Below the pieces are notes generated by a model. That model did not search any database, was not told the origin of the DNA, and saw only the letters and a list, made by a program, of their open reading frames with translations. Made by a program: the position numbers and the translations under genes. Source: Parvibaculum sp963975745 (GTDB taxonomy: Bacteria > Pseudomonadota > Alphaproteobacteria > Parvibaculales > Parvibaculaceae). Taken from it: a stretch of 64,000 nucleotides of DNA. The stretch lies in contig NZ_CAXBIB010000001.1 of the NCBI RefSeq assembly GCF_963975745.1, positions 294,994 through 358,993 on the forward strand. The letters are read 5' to 3'. Shown in pieces: positions 8,544 through 16,643 of this stretch. Positions within the stretch are counted from its first letter, which is position 1, and every line of letters begins with the position of its first letter.

Positions 8544-9611
8544 TCAGCCGGCTTCGGCGTTCCGCGCCAGCAGGCGGTCGACCAGCGCGATCTGGCCGTC
8601 CAGCGCCGGATTTGCTATGCCGTGCTGCGCCGCAATCGCCCTTACCAGCATGTCGACGCGCTCGATGGCCGTGGCGCCGGCCACCAGGGCGCGCGCGGCC
8701 GATGACGGACGTTCGAGGTCCAGGGCAGCGGTAGCGTATTTCCCGAACGGCACCAGATTCTCGCCGGCAATTCCGATGTGCCGGCACAGACCGGCGACCC
8801 ATTCGTAGATCGAACGGGCAGCGTCCGGATCGCGGTGAACGGCATCCCGGATGCTGCGGATGCCATCGTCCGTCATGCACCGGTAATTGCCCGCAATCAG
8901 CATCGGCCATTTGGCCAGCGGGATCAGCGGATCGTCGAAAAGTTTCAGCTTCACCGGCAGTTCGATGCGCGCGCCTTCATGTTCCAGCCGGATCGCCTCG
9001 ATATCGTCTTCGAACTGCCGCAGCAGCCGGGTGTGTGCGGGCGACGGAAAGGCCGCAGCCTTGAAATTGGTGGGCAGCGCGACATGCAACAGGTTTGACG
9101 GTCCATCTTCCGGACGATAGGCCTGAGGGTCCGGGCTGCATGCGCTCATCAGTTCCGGCGGGAAGCCGTCCCAGAGCGCGGCGGCGCTGTAGCAGGCGGC
9201 GAGTTCCGGCGGGACACGGCCCAGCACGCGCGCCAGATAGGGCGGCAACGGCATGTTCATGACCGAGAGACAGGGCAATCCAGCGCCCGATATGGCGCGC
9301 ACCAGCCGGCCGATATCGGGCGCGGCAAAGGCCGGCTCCTGCATCGCGAAGACCACGAGGTCGAAACCGTCGAGATCGACATCGGCGGCCCCGACCGCGC
9401 TCAAGGTGCCGACGGCCGTCCGGGTCGAGACCTCGATCAAGCCTGCGCCACCCTTGCGCCGCAGCCGGATACGGGCCCCTTCCGCGTTCAGCCGCGCCAC
9501 CTCGGCCGGATGCCCGACCAGCACGACCGCATGACCGGCAAGGACCAGCTTTGCCGCCAGAAGCAGGCCGTATCCGCTCCCCAAGATCAGTATACGTCGC
9601 TTGATTACCAC
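8544..9611 (-). CDS. Ketopantoate-reductase-like NAD(P)-binding enzyme
   Basis: A 355-residue Rossmann protein with the dinucleotide motif GSGYG (11-15), an ApbA/PanE-like N-terminal half and a helical C-terminal half that carries KWPMLIAGN, in the style of the PanE catalytic Lys/Asn region. The start is a GTG at 9611, with GGAG about 7 bases upstream. Further upstream the frame is open but unconserved. It is longer than PanE (about 300), so true ketopantoate reduction is doubtful. Because it diverges from the sugar cluster across 108 nt, it may act on a sugar or small-molecule intermediate, which is inference. Confidence 0.6.
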   Translation of the reverse strand: MVIKRRILILGSGYGLLLAAKLVLAGHAVVLVGHPAEVARLNAEGARIRLRRKGGAGLIEVSTRTAVGTLSAVGAADVDLDGFDLVVFAMQEPAFAAPDIGRLVRAISGAGLPCLSVMNMPLPPYLARVLGRVPPELAACYSAAALWDGFPPELMSACSPDPQAYRPEDGPSNLLHVALPTNFKAAAFPSPAHTRLLRQFEDDIEAIRLEHEGARIELPVKLKLFDDPLIPLAKWPMLIAGNYRCMTDDGIRSIRDAVHRDPDAARSIYEWVAGLCRHIGIAGENLVPFGKYATAALDLERPSSAARALVAGATAIERVDMLVRAIAAQHGIANPALDGQIALVDRLLARNAEAG

Positions 9612-9719
9612 CCGAACTCCATCTAGAAACAAGTATAGTTGGCCGCCGGGCGGCAGTATACGCTGCTTTTCCGGTATGCCGGTTTTCGTATTCAGCGACA
9701 TCTCACAACGAGAATTTCC

Positions 9720-10157
9720 TTGGCCAACAAGAATATCCAGGACCGCCAGGGAACATCCTGCATCAGTGGCGTGGCCTTCTGCTCCTGGGATGAGTTTCCG
9801 GATGCGCGCGGAACACTGGGTGTCGTGGAACTCCAGCGGGATTTCGGTTTCGTTGCCCAGCGAATCTTCTACATCAGGGTCGAGGACGCGGACGTGGTCC
9901 GGGCCGAACATGCAGTGTCGGCAGCGCAGGCCCTGCTGCTGCTGTCAGGTTCGGTGACCGTCGACCTCGACAACGGGCGGGAAACCCAGACCCTGACGCT
10001 CCCGGGCCACGGCACAGGCCTGGTGATCGAAGGCGGCGTCTGGCGCCGGTTGCGAGATTTCGCGCCGCCGACAATTCTGCTGGTGGCCTCCAGCCGCAGC
10101 TTCCGCGAAACGCGGAGCGAACCGTCGCCGTTTTTCACGTTTCCCGCCGATTGCTGA
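9720..10157 (+). CDS. FdtA/QdtA (WxcM C-terminal)-like cupin, active-site variant
   Basis: A single-domain cupin of about 145 residues. The order RGTL, then LLSGSVTVDLDNG, then the GGVWRR-like block matches the dTDP-4-keto-6-deoxyhexose 3,4-ketoisomerase family (FdtA/QdtA). The family's catalytic HxH motif is not present: the aligned stretch reads RAEHAV around H64. The TTG at 9720 gives the family's usual length (about 140) and has only a weak ribosome site; a TTG at 9639 and a GTG at 9771 are alternatives. The stop overlaps the aminotransferase start. Activity as an isomerase is therefore uncertain. Confidence 0.65.
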   Translation: MANKNIQDRQGTSCISGVAFCSWDEFPDARGTLGVVELQRDFGFVAQRIFYIRVEDADVVRAEHAVSAAQALLLLSGSVTVDLDNGRETQTLTLPGHGTGLVIEGGVWRRLRDFAPPTILLVASSRSFRETRSEPSPFFTFPADC

Positions 10158-11260
10158 TGGTAGAGCGTCCCTTCATTCCCCAGGCCGCGCCCGCATTGCG
10201 CATTGCGCGCTACCGCGCCGAGGTGGACGCCGCCATCGCGGCCATGCTGGAAGGCCCGAGCTACATTCTGGGGCCGGCCGTCGAGGCGTTCGAAAGCAGC
10301 TTTGCCCGCTACATCGGTGTCCGCCACGGTGTCGGTGTCAGTTCGGGCACCGAAGCGCTGCTGCTGATCCTCAGGGCACTCGATATCGGACCGGGCGACG
10401 AGGTCATCACCACCGCCCTGACCGCCGCGGGGACGGCACAGGCGATCCTGCTCTGCGGCGCCACGCCGCGCTTCGCCGATGTCGATCCGGTTTCGCGATG
10501 CCTCGATCCCGGGGCGGTCGAGGCCGCCGTCAATCCGCGCACGGCCGCCATCCTGCCGGTTCACCTTTACGGATTCCCGGCCGACATGATGCGGCTTTCC
10601 GAGATCGCGTCGAAGAACGGCCTCGCGCTTGTCGAGGATTGCGCCCAGGCGCATGGAACCGAGATCGCGGGACGGCGCGCCGGCAGTTTCGGCCAGGCGG
10701 CCGCCTTCTCCTTCTATCCGACCAAGAATCTGGGCGCGGCAGGTGATGCCGGCGCGGCGGTCTGCAACGATCCCGCACTGGCCGAAAAGCTGCGGCGGCT
10801 GCGCAATCTCGGCTGGGACGAAAACCGGGTCAGCCATTTTGCCGCCGGCAACGCCCGGCTCGACGAGATACAGGCCGCGATCCTGCTGGCGCTTCTGCCG
10901 CATCTGGACGAAGGCAATGCGGAGCGCCGCGCCATCGCCGCGCAGTACCGGAACCGCCTCCAGCAGCCGGGCCTCGGCCTTCCGGCCGATGCCGCCGGCG
11001 CCATATACCACCAGTTCGCGATCACCTATGATCGCCGGGACGATCTGCGGGCCTTTCTCGCCGCGAACGGCATCGGCACGGCGATCCATTACGATCCGCC
11101 GCTTCATCTCCAGCCGGCTTTCACGGGGACCAGGGCGGGGGCGCTTCCCGTTACCGAAGGGCTGTCGAAAACTCTGGTCAGCCTGCCGGTTCAGCCCGAG
11201 ATCGCGGCCGGGCAGACCGACCATATCGCCGGCCTTGTTGTGAGGGGGCTCTCGCCTTGA
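10157..11260 (+). CDS. DegT/DnrJ/EryC1/StrS-family sugar aminotransferase
   Basis: A 367-residue PLP enzyme. SSGTEAL (62-68) and EDCAQAHG (160-167) bind the cofactor, and the Schiff-base lysine is K190 in FYPTKNLG. Family members aminate keto-sugars attached to nucleotides; FdtB and QdtB are the relatives that act after FdtA/QdtA. The ATG at 10157 shares a base with the upstream stop (TGATG), which indicates translational coupling. Its own stop overlaps the next start (TTGA). With its neighbours it predicts a 3-amino-sugar pathway, though no rmlA or rmlB is in the window. Confidence 0.88.
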   Translation: MVERPFIPQAAPALRIARYRAEVDAAIAAMLEGPSYILGPAVEAFESSFARYIGVRHGVGVSSGTEALLLILRALDIGPGDEVITTALTAAGTAQAILLCGATPRFADVDPVSRCLDPGAVEAAVNPRTAAILPVHLYGFPADMMRLSEIASKNGLALVEDCAQAHGTEIAGRRAGSFGQAAAFSFYPTKNLGAAGDAGAAVCNDPALAEKLRRLRNLGWDENRVSHFAAGNARLDEIQAAILLALLPHLDEGNAERRAIAAQYRNRLQQPGLGLPADAAGAIYHQFAITYDRRDDLRAFLAANGIGTAIHYDPPLHLQPAFTGTRAGALPVTEGLSKTLVSLPVQPEIAAGQTDHIAGLVVRGLSP

Positions 11261-11913
11261 ACCAACTCGTCATCTACGGCACCGGCTCGCCCTTGCTGGT
11301 CGACATGCTGGAAAGCATCCGGCGCGCGGGCCTGGTGGTTGCCTGCGGCGTGCGCAACCGACCCGGCGCCTGCCATCTCGATCCTGGCGACCGCGCAGTG
11401 TCGCCGGAGGAACTGACCGCGGAAATCTGTGGCCTGCCCTTTCTGGTGCCGATGTTCACGCCTGCGCACCGGCAGGAAGCGGCCAACGAAGCCATGGCCC
11501 GCGGATTCTCCAGGCCCTTCTCGCTGATCGACCCGACCGTGCCGCTGCCGCAGGCGATTTCCTTCGAGGGTGGTTTCTACGTCAATGCGGGATGCACGCT
11601 GGGCGCGGCCAGCCGCTTCGGAAAATTCGTCGCCATCAATCGCGGCGCGACCGTGGGCCATCACGCGGCATTCGACGACTTCGTTTCGGTCGGTCCGGGC
11701 GCCGTGATCTGCGGCCAGGTCAGCATCGGACGCGGCAGCTTCATCGGCGCAGGTGCGGTCGTGCTGCCGACCATCCGGATCGGCGACAATGCCGTGATCG
11801 GCGCCGGCGCCGTCGTGACCCGGGATGTCGAGAGCAACTGCATGGTGGCCGGCAATCCGGCCCGGGTGAAGGATCCGGCCATTCGCGGTCATGGCGGAAA
11901 AGCGGTGAACTGA
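11257..11913 (+). CDS. NeuD/PglD-like sugar O/N-acyltransferase (left-handed beta-helix)
   Basis: A 218-residue protein. The first 80 or so residues look like a small PglD-type nucleotide-sugar-binding domain. From about 90 the sequence is a run of hexapeptide repeats ([V/I]-G-x-x-A type), with GHHAAFDDF carrying the likely catalytic His and an AGNPAR end. It probably acylates the amino sugar made by the preceding aminotransferase. The start is a TTG at 11257 that overlaps the upstream TGA, with a GAGGGGG block about 12 bases before it. The next gene starts 8 nt after its stop. Confidence 0.8.
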   Translation: MNQLVIYGTGSPLLVDMLESIRRAGLVVACGVRNRPGACHLDPGDRAVSPEELTAEICGLPFLVPMFTPAHRQEAANEAMARGFSRPFSLIDPTVPLPQAISFEGGFYVNAGCTLGAASRFGKFVAINRGATVGHHAAFDDFVSVGPGAVICGQVSIGRGSFIGAGAVVLPTIRIGDNAVIGAGAVVTRDVESNCMVAGNPARVKDPAIRGHGGKAVN

Positions 11914-11921
11914 GGGACGCC

Positions 11922-12740
11922 ATGCGAACGGTACTCTACACGCCGTGCTGGAACGAAGCGGACATGCTGCCGTTCTTCTTCAATCATTACGATACCTGGG
12001 TCGACCGCTACTATATTCACGACGACGGTTCGACCGACGGCTCGCTGGACATCCTGCATGCGCATCCCAAGGTCGAGGTGCGGCGCTTCGAGCGGTGCTA
12101 TCCTGAATCCTTCGTGCTCTCGCACCAGGCCTTCCAGAACGAGACCTGGAAGGAAAGCCGGCACGATGCCGACTGGATGATCATCACCGCACTCGACGAA
12201 CATCTCCACCTGCCGCAGGCCAGCATGCGCGACTATCTGGAGGCGCGCATGGCCGACGGCACGACGCTGATTCCGGCAATCGGCTTCCAGATGCTGGCCG
12301 ACGATCTGCCGTCCCCGGAAAACCGGCTTTGCGACAGCCGGACGATCGGCGCGCCCTATGACATGATGAACAAGCTCAGCATCTTCAATCCGCGCGCGGT
12401 CGAACCGAATTACACGGTCGGGCGCCACCAGGCCTTCCCCGACGGGACCGTCCGCTATCCCGAACAGGACCGGCTGATGCTGCTGCACTACAAGTATGTC
12501 GGTTTCGAGCGCACCATCGCGCGTCATCGCGCACAGCAGACCGGACTGCGCGCGCTCGACCTGGCCAACAAATGGGGCTTTCACTACAGCTGGACGCCGG
12601 AGCAGCTGCAGCAGGAAATCGACAGCTATGCGGCAAACGCCATCGACATCGGCGCGCCGGGTTTTTCGCTGGCCGAGACCGTGCCGCCGGCGGCGCGATG
12701 GTGGCGCGCGCCTGTGGAGCAGCAGGCCGCAACGGATTGA
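11922..12740 (+). CDS. Glycosyltransferase-like protein (GT2-type, Glyco_tranf_2_4)
   Basis: A 272-residue protein opening with LYTPCWNEADML and YIHDDGSTDGS, the nucleotide-sugar-binding start of GT2-type enzymes that accept 'NE...DDGSTD'. The later metal-binding motif, often D-x-D-E, here reads ALDEH, so one acidic residue is missing. The ATG at 11922 follows GAGGGA directly after the acyltransferase stop. As last gene of the cluster it is the likely enzyme that places the modified sugar on a glycan, but acceptor and donor are unknown. Confidence 0.7.
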   Translation: MRTVLYTPCWNEADMLPFFFNHYDTWVDRYYIHDDGSTDGSLDILHAHPKVEVRRFERCYPESFVLSHQAFQNETWKESRHDADWMIITALDEHLHLPQASMRDYLEARMADGTTLIPAIGFQMLADDLPSPENRLCDSRTIGAPYDMMNKLSIFNPRAVEPNYTVGRHQAFPDGTVRYPEQDRLMLLHYKYVGFERTIARHRAQQTGLRALDLANKWGFHYSWTPEQLQQEIDSYAANAIDIGAPGFSLAETVPPAARWWRAPVEQQAATD

Positions 12741-12774
12741 CCGCCGCTGCGGCGTTCGGCCGCCCCGCCCTGCT

Positions 12775-12802
12775 TTGACTTTTTCCACACAAGGGCTAGC
12801 CT
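12775..12802 (+). promoter_or_regulatory. Possible sigma-70-type promoter before the leader of the GreA/Rnk pair
   Basis: TTGACT (12775-12780) and TAGCCT (12797-12802) are separated by 16 bases. The predicted start, near 12809, would be almost at the ATG of the short leader frame. This is judged by eye only. Confidence 0.3.
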
Positions 12803-12811
12803 GACGCCATT

Positions 12812-12871
12812 ATGCGCAAGCTCAACGCACGTCTTTTCCTGACGCCGGGTACGCTGCTCGCGGGACATTAG
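12812..12871 (+). CDS. Possible 19-residue leader peptide
   Basis: ATG to TAG, 19 codons, in the 251-nt gap between the glycosyltransferase and the first GreA/Rnk-like gene. It ends one base before a strong hairpin, the arrangement of a peptide-controlled leader. There is no good ribosome site, though the predicted transcript start is so close that leaderless translation is conceivable. The sequence has no obvious run of one amino acid. It could be chance. Confidence 0.2.
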   Translation: MRKLNARLFLTPGTLLAGH

Positions 12872-12917
12872 CCCCGGGCCGGCGCCGTTGCGCCTTTGCG
12901 CAAGGCCAGACCCGGGG
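12872..12917 (+). other. Two-part hairpin in the leader of the GreA/Rnk pair
   Basis: Outer stem CCCCGGG (12872-12878) with CCCGGGG (12911-12917). Inner stem TTGCGC (12888-12893) with GCGCAA (12898-12903) around CTTT, extended by GCC/GGC. No T-run follows on the plus strand, so a plain terminator is unlikely. A regulatory or processing structure is possible. Confidence 0.4.
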
Positions 12918-12991
12918 ACCGACCTCACCACATCGTTTCAATTCAATCGGCACGGCGGGCCATGAGCCCGGCCGTGCGATGAGGTTTCGTC

Positions 12992-13510
12992 ATGTCCACC
13001 ACCCATGGCGGCAGCAGCCGCCCACAATTGAATATCGTTCCCAATCCGCAAACGGCATCGCGGCCCGTGCTGACCTCTTCGGATTATGCGCGGCTCGAGG
13101 CCGCGAGCTTCGAGGACCTCGATCTCACGAACCCGATGCGCACGCGCGTCCGCGCGAAACTCGTGGAAGCAAAGGTGGTGCCGGGCGCGGCCGTTGCCGA
13201 CACCGTGGCGACGCTGGGCAGCATCGTCCGCTATCGCATCGAAGGCCGCATGGCCGAACGGCGGATGATGCAGTTGCAGCGCGGCCCCGCACCCAACGGC
13301 CAGTATCTGAGCGTGCTGACGCCGATCGGCCTGGCGCTGTTCGGCCAGTCGGCCGGAGACATCGTCGAGGCCGAGTTGTTCGACGGCGCGCGGCTGAAGC
13401 TCGAGCTGACCGGTATCGACTTCCAGCCGGAAGCCGATATCCGCCGCCGCATGGCGCGGACGGCACCCGACGGAGATGGGCCGGACAACAACGGACCGGA
13501 GGCGGTCTGA
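12992..13510 (+). CDS. GreA/GreB-type C-terminal domain protein (Rnk-like), first of two
   Basis: 172 residues. After a low-complexity start, residues from about 25 show a short helical part and then an FKBP-like GreA/B C-terminal domain, with the signature LTPIGLALFGQSAGD. The protein lacks the long Gre coiled coil, so it resembles Rnk, which binds RNA polymerase without stimulating transcript cleavage. The ATG at 12992 has GAGG about 9 bases upstream. The stop lies just before the start of a second, related gene. Its exact role is not shown by the sequence. Confidence 0.65.
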   Translation: MSTTHGGSSRPQLNIVPNPQTASRPVLTSSDYARLEAASFEDLDLTNPMRTRVRAKLVEAKVVPGAAVADTVATLGSIVRYRIEGRMAERRMMQLQRGPAPNGQYLSVLTPIGLALFGQSAGDIVEAELFDGARLKLELTGIDFQPEADIRRRMARTAPDGDGPDNNGPEAV

Positions 13511-13511
13511 G

Positions 13512-13925
13512 ATGAATGTACATGCAGAAGCGATCCATACCGCGCTGCCACCGATCATGGTGGCGGCCGAGCAATATGACCAGCTGTCGGCGGTGGCCGG
13601 CGGTCTTGAAAATGTGCTGCCGGAAGTCGCGCATTTTCTCGATCAGGAACTGGCCCGCGCCGAAGTGATGCCGCTGGCACAATTGCCGGCTGATGTCGTG
13701 ACCGTCAACGCGACGGTCGACTTCATCTTCGGCATGAAGGGCCGCGTCGAGCGATTGAAGCTCGTCTATCCGACGGCACGCTCGTCGGATGACGGCGTGG
13801 TCTCGATCGCCTCGCCGGTCGGCGTGGCGCTGCTCGGGATGCGCGAGGGACAGACCATCTCCTGGAGCTCGCGCCATGGCGACATGCGCTGGCTCAAGGT
13901 GGTGAAGGTGATTGGGCGGGAGTGA
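13512..13925 (+). CDS. Rnk-like nucleoside diphosphate kinase regulator / GreA-C domain protein, second of two
   Basis: 137 residues, close to the Rnk length. A helical N-terminal half is followed by the GreA/B C-terminal domain with IASPVGVALLGMREGQ, matching the Rnk signature better than its upstream neighbour. The ATG at 13512 is one base after the upstream stop, and GGAGG inside that gene's end (about 13498) serves as ribosome site, so the two genes are one operon. The family interacts with RNA polymerase. Two adjacent divergent copies suggest different partners, which is inference. Confidence 0.75.
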   Translation: MNVHAEAIHTALPPIMVAAEQYDQLSAVAGGLENVLPEVAHFLDQELARAEVMPLAQLPADVVTVNATVDFIFGMKGRVERLKLVYPTARSSDDGVVSIASPVGVALLGMREGQTISWSSRHGDMRWLKVVKVIGRE

Positions 13926-13945
13926 GGGGTCGGGTGGCGGCGACA

Positions 13946-14015
13946 TTCCCACCCGCCCCTAAATTCGTTCGGCTTCGCTTGCGAATTTGGACGCTTCCCG
14001 AGGGGAGGGTGGGAA
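13946..14015. repeat. Dispersed palindromic intergenic repeat, copy 1
   Basis: Outer arms TTCCCACCC...GGGTGGGAA with inner arms AAATTCG (13961-13967) and CGAATTT (13982-13988). The same architecture occurs at 19005-19072, and half-copies lie at 19183 and 63927. It fills most of the 222-nt gap between the Rnk-like and Kef genes. Confidence 0.7.
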
Positions 14016-14147
14016 GTCAGCGCATCGCAGATTTCAGATCCTACGGTTATGGGCCGCTCTCCGCCGTCTACCGGCGATAGGCAACGGGCGCCCGCCGTGG
14101 CACTCTGATCACTCTGCCGCCCTGCCCGACGTTCCGAAAGGCCATGC

Positions 14148-15887
14148 ATGGAAGACCATTCCACGATCCCCTATCTGCGCGAGGTCGTCATCTTCCTGAT
14201 CGCCGCCGGGGTGGTGGTGCCGCTGTTCCACCGCCTGCGCATCAGCCCGGTGCTGGGTTATCTGATTGTCGGCGGGCTGATCGGCCCCTTCGGGCTGGCG
14301 CTCTGGGCCGACAGGCTGCCGGTGCTTTCCTATGCGGTGATATCGGATCTCGAAGGCGTGCAGGCGCTGGCCGAACTCGGCATCATCTTCCTGTTGTTCA
14401 CCATCGGTCTCGAATTGTCGCTCGACCGGCTCTGGGCGATGCGCCGCCTCGTCTTCGGCCTGGGCAGCCTGCAGATCGTCATCACCGGCACGATCATCGG
14501 GCTGGTTGCCTGGGAGTTCGGCAATTCGGTGCCGGCCTCGATCGTGCTCGGCGCCTGCCTGGCGCTGTCGTCGACGGCCATCGTCATGCAATTGCTGATG
14601 CAGAGCCGGCGGCTGGCGACGCCGCTCGGACGTTCGAGCTTCTCGATCCTGCTGATGCAGGACCTTGCCGTGGTGCCGATCCTGTTCGTGGTCGGTGTGC
14701 TGGGGGCCAAGACCGGCGGCAATGTCGGGCTCGACCTGCTGTTCGCGCTGGGCAAGGCCGTGGTGGTGATCGTCGCAATCTATGCCGGCGGCCGGTTGAT
14801 CCTGCGCCCGGCGCTGCGCCTGGTGGCACAGAGCCGCAGCCCCGAAATGTTCATGGCGGCGATCCTGCTGGCGGTCATCGGCATTTCGGCGATCACCGGC
14901 GCGACCGGCCTGTCGATGGCGCTGGGCGCCTTCCTGGCCGGGCTGCTGCTCGCCGAAACCGAGTTCCGCCACGAGGTCGAGGTCGATATCGAACCCTTCA
15001 AGGGGCTGATGCTGGGGCTCTTCTTCATGTCGGTCGGCATGGGCATCGACTGGCGCGTGGTGGGCGACGAGCCGTTCTGGATTATCGCTTCGGTCGCCGG
15101 CCTCTTCGTGCTGAAGACCGTGGTGACGGCCGGGCTCTGCCTCGCCTTCGGCCTGCCCCGCCATACCGCACTCGAGGCCGGGCTGCTGCTCGGCCAGGGC
15201 GGCGAATTCGCCTTCATCGTGGTCGGCCTGGCGATGAGCCTCGCGCTGCTGCCGCCCGATGTCGGCCAGTTCATGCTGATCGTGGCCGGCCTCACCATGC
15301 TGGTAACGCCGCTGGTCGCCTCGGCAGCCGGCAAACTCGCCATGCGGATGGAGCGCGATAGCACCAGCCGCCGCCATGAAGGCCAGCTCGAAAGCGAAGG
15401 CGACATGACCGGCCATGTGATCCTGGCCGGCTTCGGCCGGGTCGGGCAGACGCTGGCGACGACATTGGAGGCCGAAGCCGTGCCTTATCTGGCGCTCGAT
15501 GCCGACGCGGCCAATGTGGCCGCGGCGCGCGCGGCGGGGTTGCCGGTCTTCTACGGCGACGCCGCGCGGCTCGAAATGCTCAATCGCGCCCATATCGACC
15601 GGGCCCAGGCCGTGGTCGTCACCATGGACGCGCCGGCGGCGGCCGAAAAGATCGTGCGCGAAATCCGTCAGGCCTGGCCCGACATCCCGGTCTATGTGCG
15701 GGCGCGCGACGGCGCCCATGCGGCGCGGCTCAATGCGGCCGGCGCGACCATGGCCGTGCCCGAAACCATCGAGGCCAGCCTGCAACTGGCCGGCCGCGTG
15801 CTGTCGGGGCTCGGCGCCAGCGACGAGGTCGTGCAGCGCCGTCTGGCGCATCAGCGGATCATGGAGGAGACGCTGGAACAGGCGTGA
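14148..15887 (+). CDS. Kef-type monovalent cation:proton antiporter with RCK domain
   Basis: A 579-residue protein: about 12 transmembrane helices of the CPA2 Na+/H+ exchanger fold (to about 390), then a cytoplasmic RCK-N/TrkA-N domain starting near 420 with the nucleotide motif GFGRVG. This layout is that of KefB/KefC, K+ efflux systems gated by glutathione adducts or nucleotides. No KefF/KefG partner gene is adjacent, so glutathione gating is not supported here. The ATG at 14148 follows another ATG four bases upstream in a different frame. The ion specificity is inferred from family only. Confidence 0.85.
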   Translation: MEDHSTIPYLREVVIFLIAAGVVVPLFHRLRISPVLGYLIVGGLIGPFGLALWADRLPVLSYAVISDLEGVQALAELGIIFLLFTIGLELSLDRLWAMRRLVFGLGSLQIVITGTIIGLVAWEFGNSVPASIVLGACLALSSTAIVMQLLMQSRRLATPLGRSSFSILLMQDLAVVPILFVVGVLGAKTGGNVGLDLLFALGKAVVVIVAIYAGGRLILRPALRLVAQSRSPEMFMAAILLAVIGISAITGATGLSMALGAFLAGLLLAETEFRHEVEVDIEPFKGLMLGLFFMSVGMGIDWRVVGDEPFWIIASVAGLFVLKTVVTAGLCLAFGLPRHTALEAGLLLGQGGEFAFIVVGLAMSLALLPPDVGQFMLIVAGLTMLVTPLVASAAGKLAMRMERDSTSRRHEGQLESEGDMTGHVILAGFGRVGQTLATTLEAEAVPYLALDADAANVAAARAAGLPVFYGDAARLEMLNRAHIDRAQAVVVTMDAPAAAEKIVREIRQAWPDIPVYVRARDGAHAARLNAAGATMAVPETIEASLQLAGRVLSGLGASDEVVQRRLAHQRIMEETLEQA

Positions 15888-15942
15888 ATCCGCGTAGCGG
15901 CGGCGAGATGGCCAGATCGGCGGCCGCGCGCGCCTCGCCGCG

Positions 15943-16464
15943 TCACATCTTCATGCGCATCTGGCCGAGATAATCCACCTTGCCCAGCTTCACACCGCGC
16001 GCGCGCAGGATGTCGTAGGCGGTTGTTGCGTGGAAATAGAAATTCGGGATGGAGAAGGAGAGCAGGAAATTCTCCGCCGTGAAGGGAAGCTGAATCTTGC
16101 CGAGATGGAAGACCACGTCCTTGCCTTCGCAAGCATTGAGCCCCTCGGGGGCGATCCTTTCGAGCCCGGCCCTGGCATCGTCGACGAGCTTCTGGAGGTC
16201 GGCATAGCTATAGGTGCCCGGGTCCTTCGGCGGATAGAAGGCGCCGCCTTGCGCACCCTCGACCGCGCCCAGCGAATGATGCGCAACCGAGGCGATCTGG
16301 AAGCTGAAGGGCAGCATGTCGTCGATGACGCGGGCGGCAACGATCTCGTTCGGATCGGTTCCCTGTTCGGCGCAGAAGGCGGCGCCCTTCTTCAGGAAGC
16401 CCGAAACGGCAGCGAGCGTCTGCAGGTAGTTCGGGACGGTGAGGTCGTAGAGCGAGAGCGCCAT
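15943..16464 (-). CDS. DUF1993-family protein
   Basis: 173 residues, the usual DUF1993 length. The family is a four-helix DinB-like fold found in many proteobacteria, without assigned function. The conserved parts seen are LYDLTVPNYLQTL at the start, DMLPFSFQI and the HHSLGAVEG helix in the middle, and NFYFHATTAYDILR near the end, all typical. The ATG at 16464 has AAGGA six bases upstream; open frame upstream of it is not conserved. It is convergent with the Kef gene and sits next to tRNA-Lys. Confidence 0.75.
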   Translation of the reverse strand: MALSLYDLTVPNYLQTLAAVSGFLKKGAAFCAEQGTDPNEIVAARVIDDMLPFSFQIASVAHHSLGAVEGAQGGAFYPPKDPGTYSYADLQKLVDDARAGLERIAPEGLNACEGKDVVFHLGKIQLPFTAENFLLSFSIPNFYFHATTAYDILRARGVKLGKVDYLGQMRMKM

Positions 16465-16568
16465 GGCGGTTCCTTCGAGTGCGTGATTTCGCGGTGGCGG
16501 GATGCTCCCCCGGCAGGCCGGGAATCGCAAGTACCGCGCAAGGATTGGCGCCGGGAAAATGCAAAAGG

Positions 16569-16643
16569 TGGTGAGCCCTGATGGGATCGAACCATCGACC
16601 TACTGATTAAAAGTCAGCCGCTCTACCGCTGAGCTAAGGGCCC
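16569..16643 (-). tRNA. tRNA-Lys (anticodon TTT)
   Basis: 75 nt including an encoded CCA (complement of 16569-16571). The acceptor stem GGGCCCT pairs with AGGGCTC (one G-T). The anticodon loop is CTTTTAA in a CTGA / TCAG stem, giving TTT, and the T-loop reads GGTTCGATCC. All arms fold. It reads AAA/AAG codons. Confidence 0.97.

Noticed and set aside
14109..15851. A 1.7-kb open frame antisense to the Kef gene
   Set aside because: His/Gln/Arg-rich composition with no domain; a shadow of the Kef coding frame.
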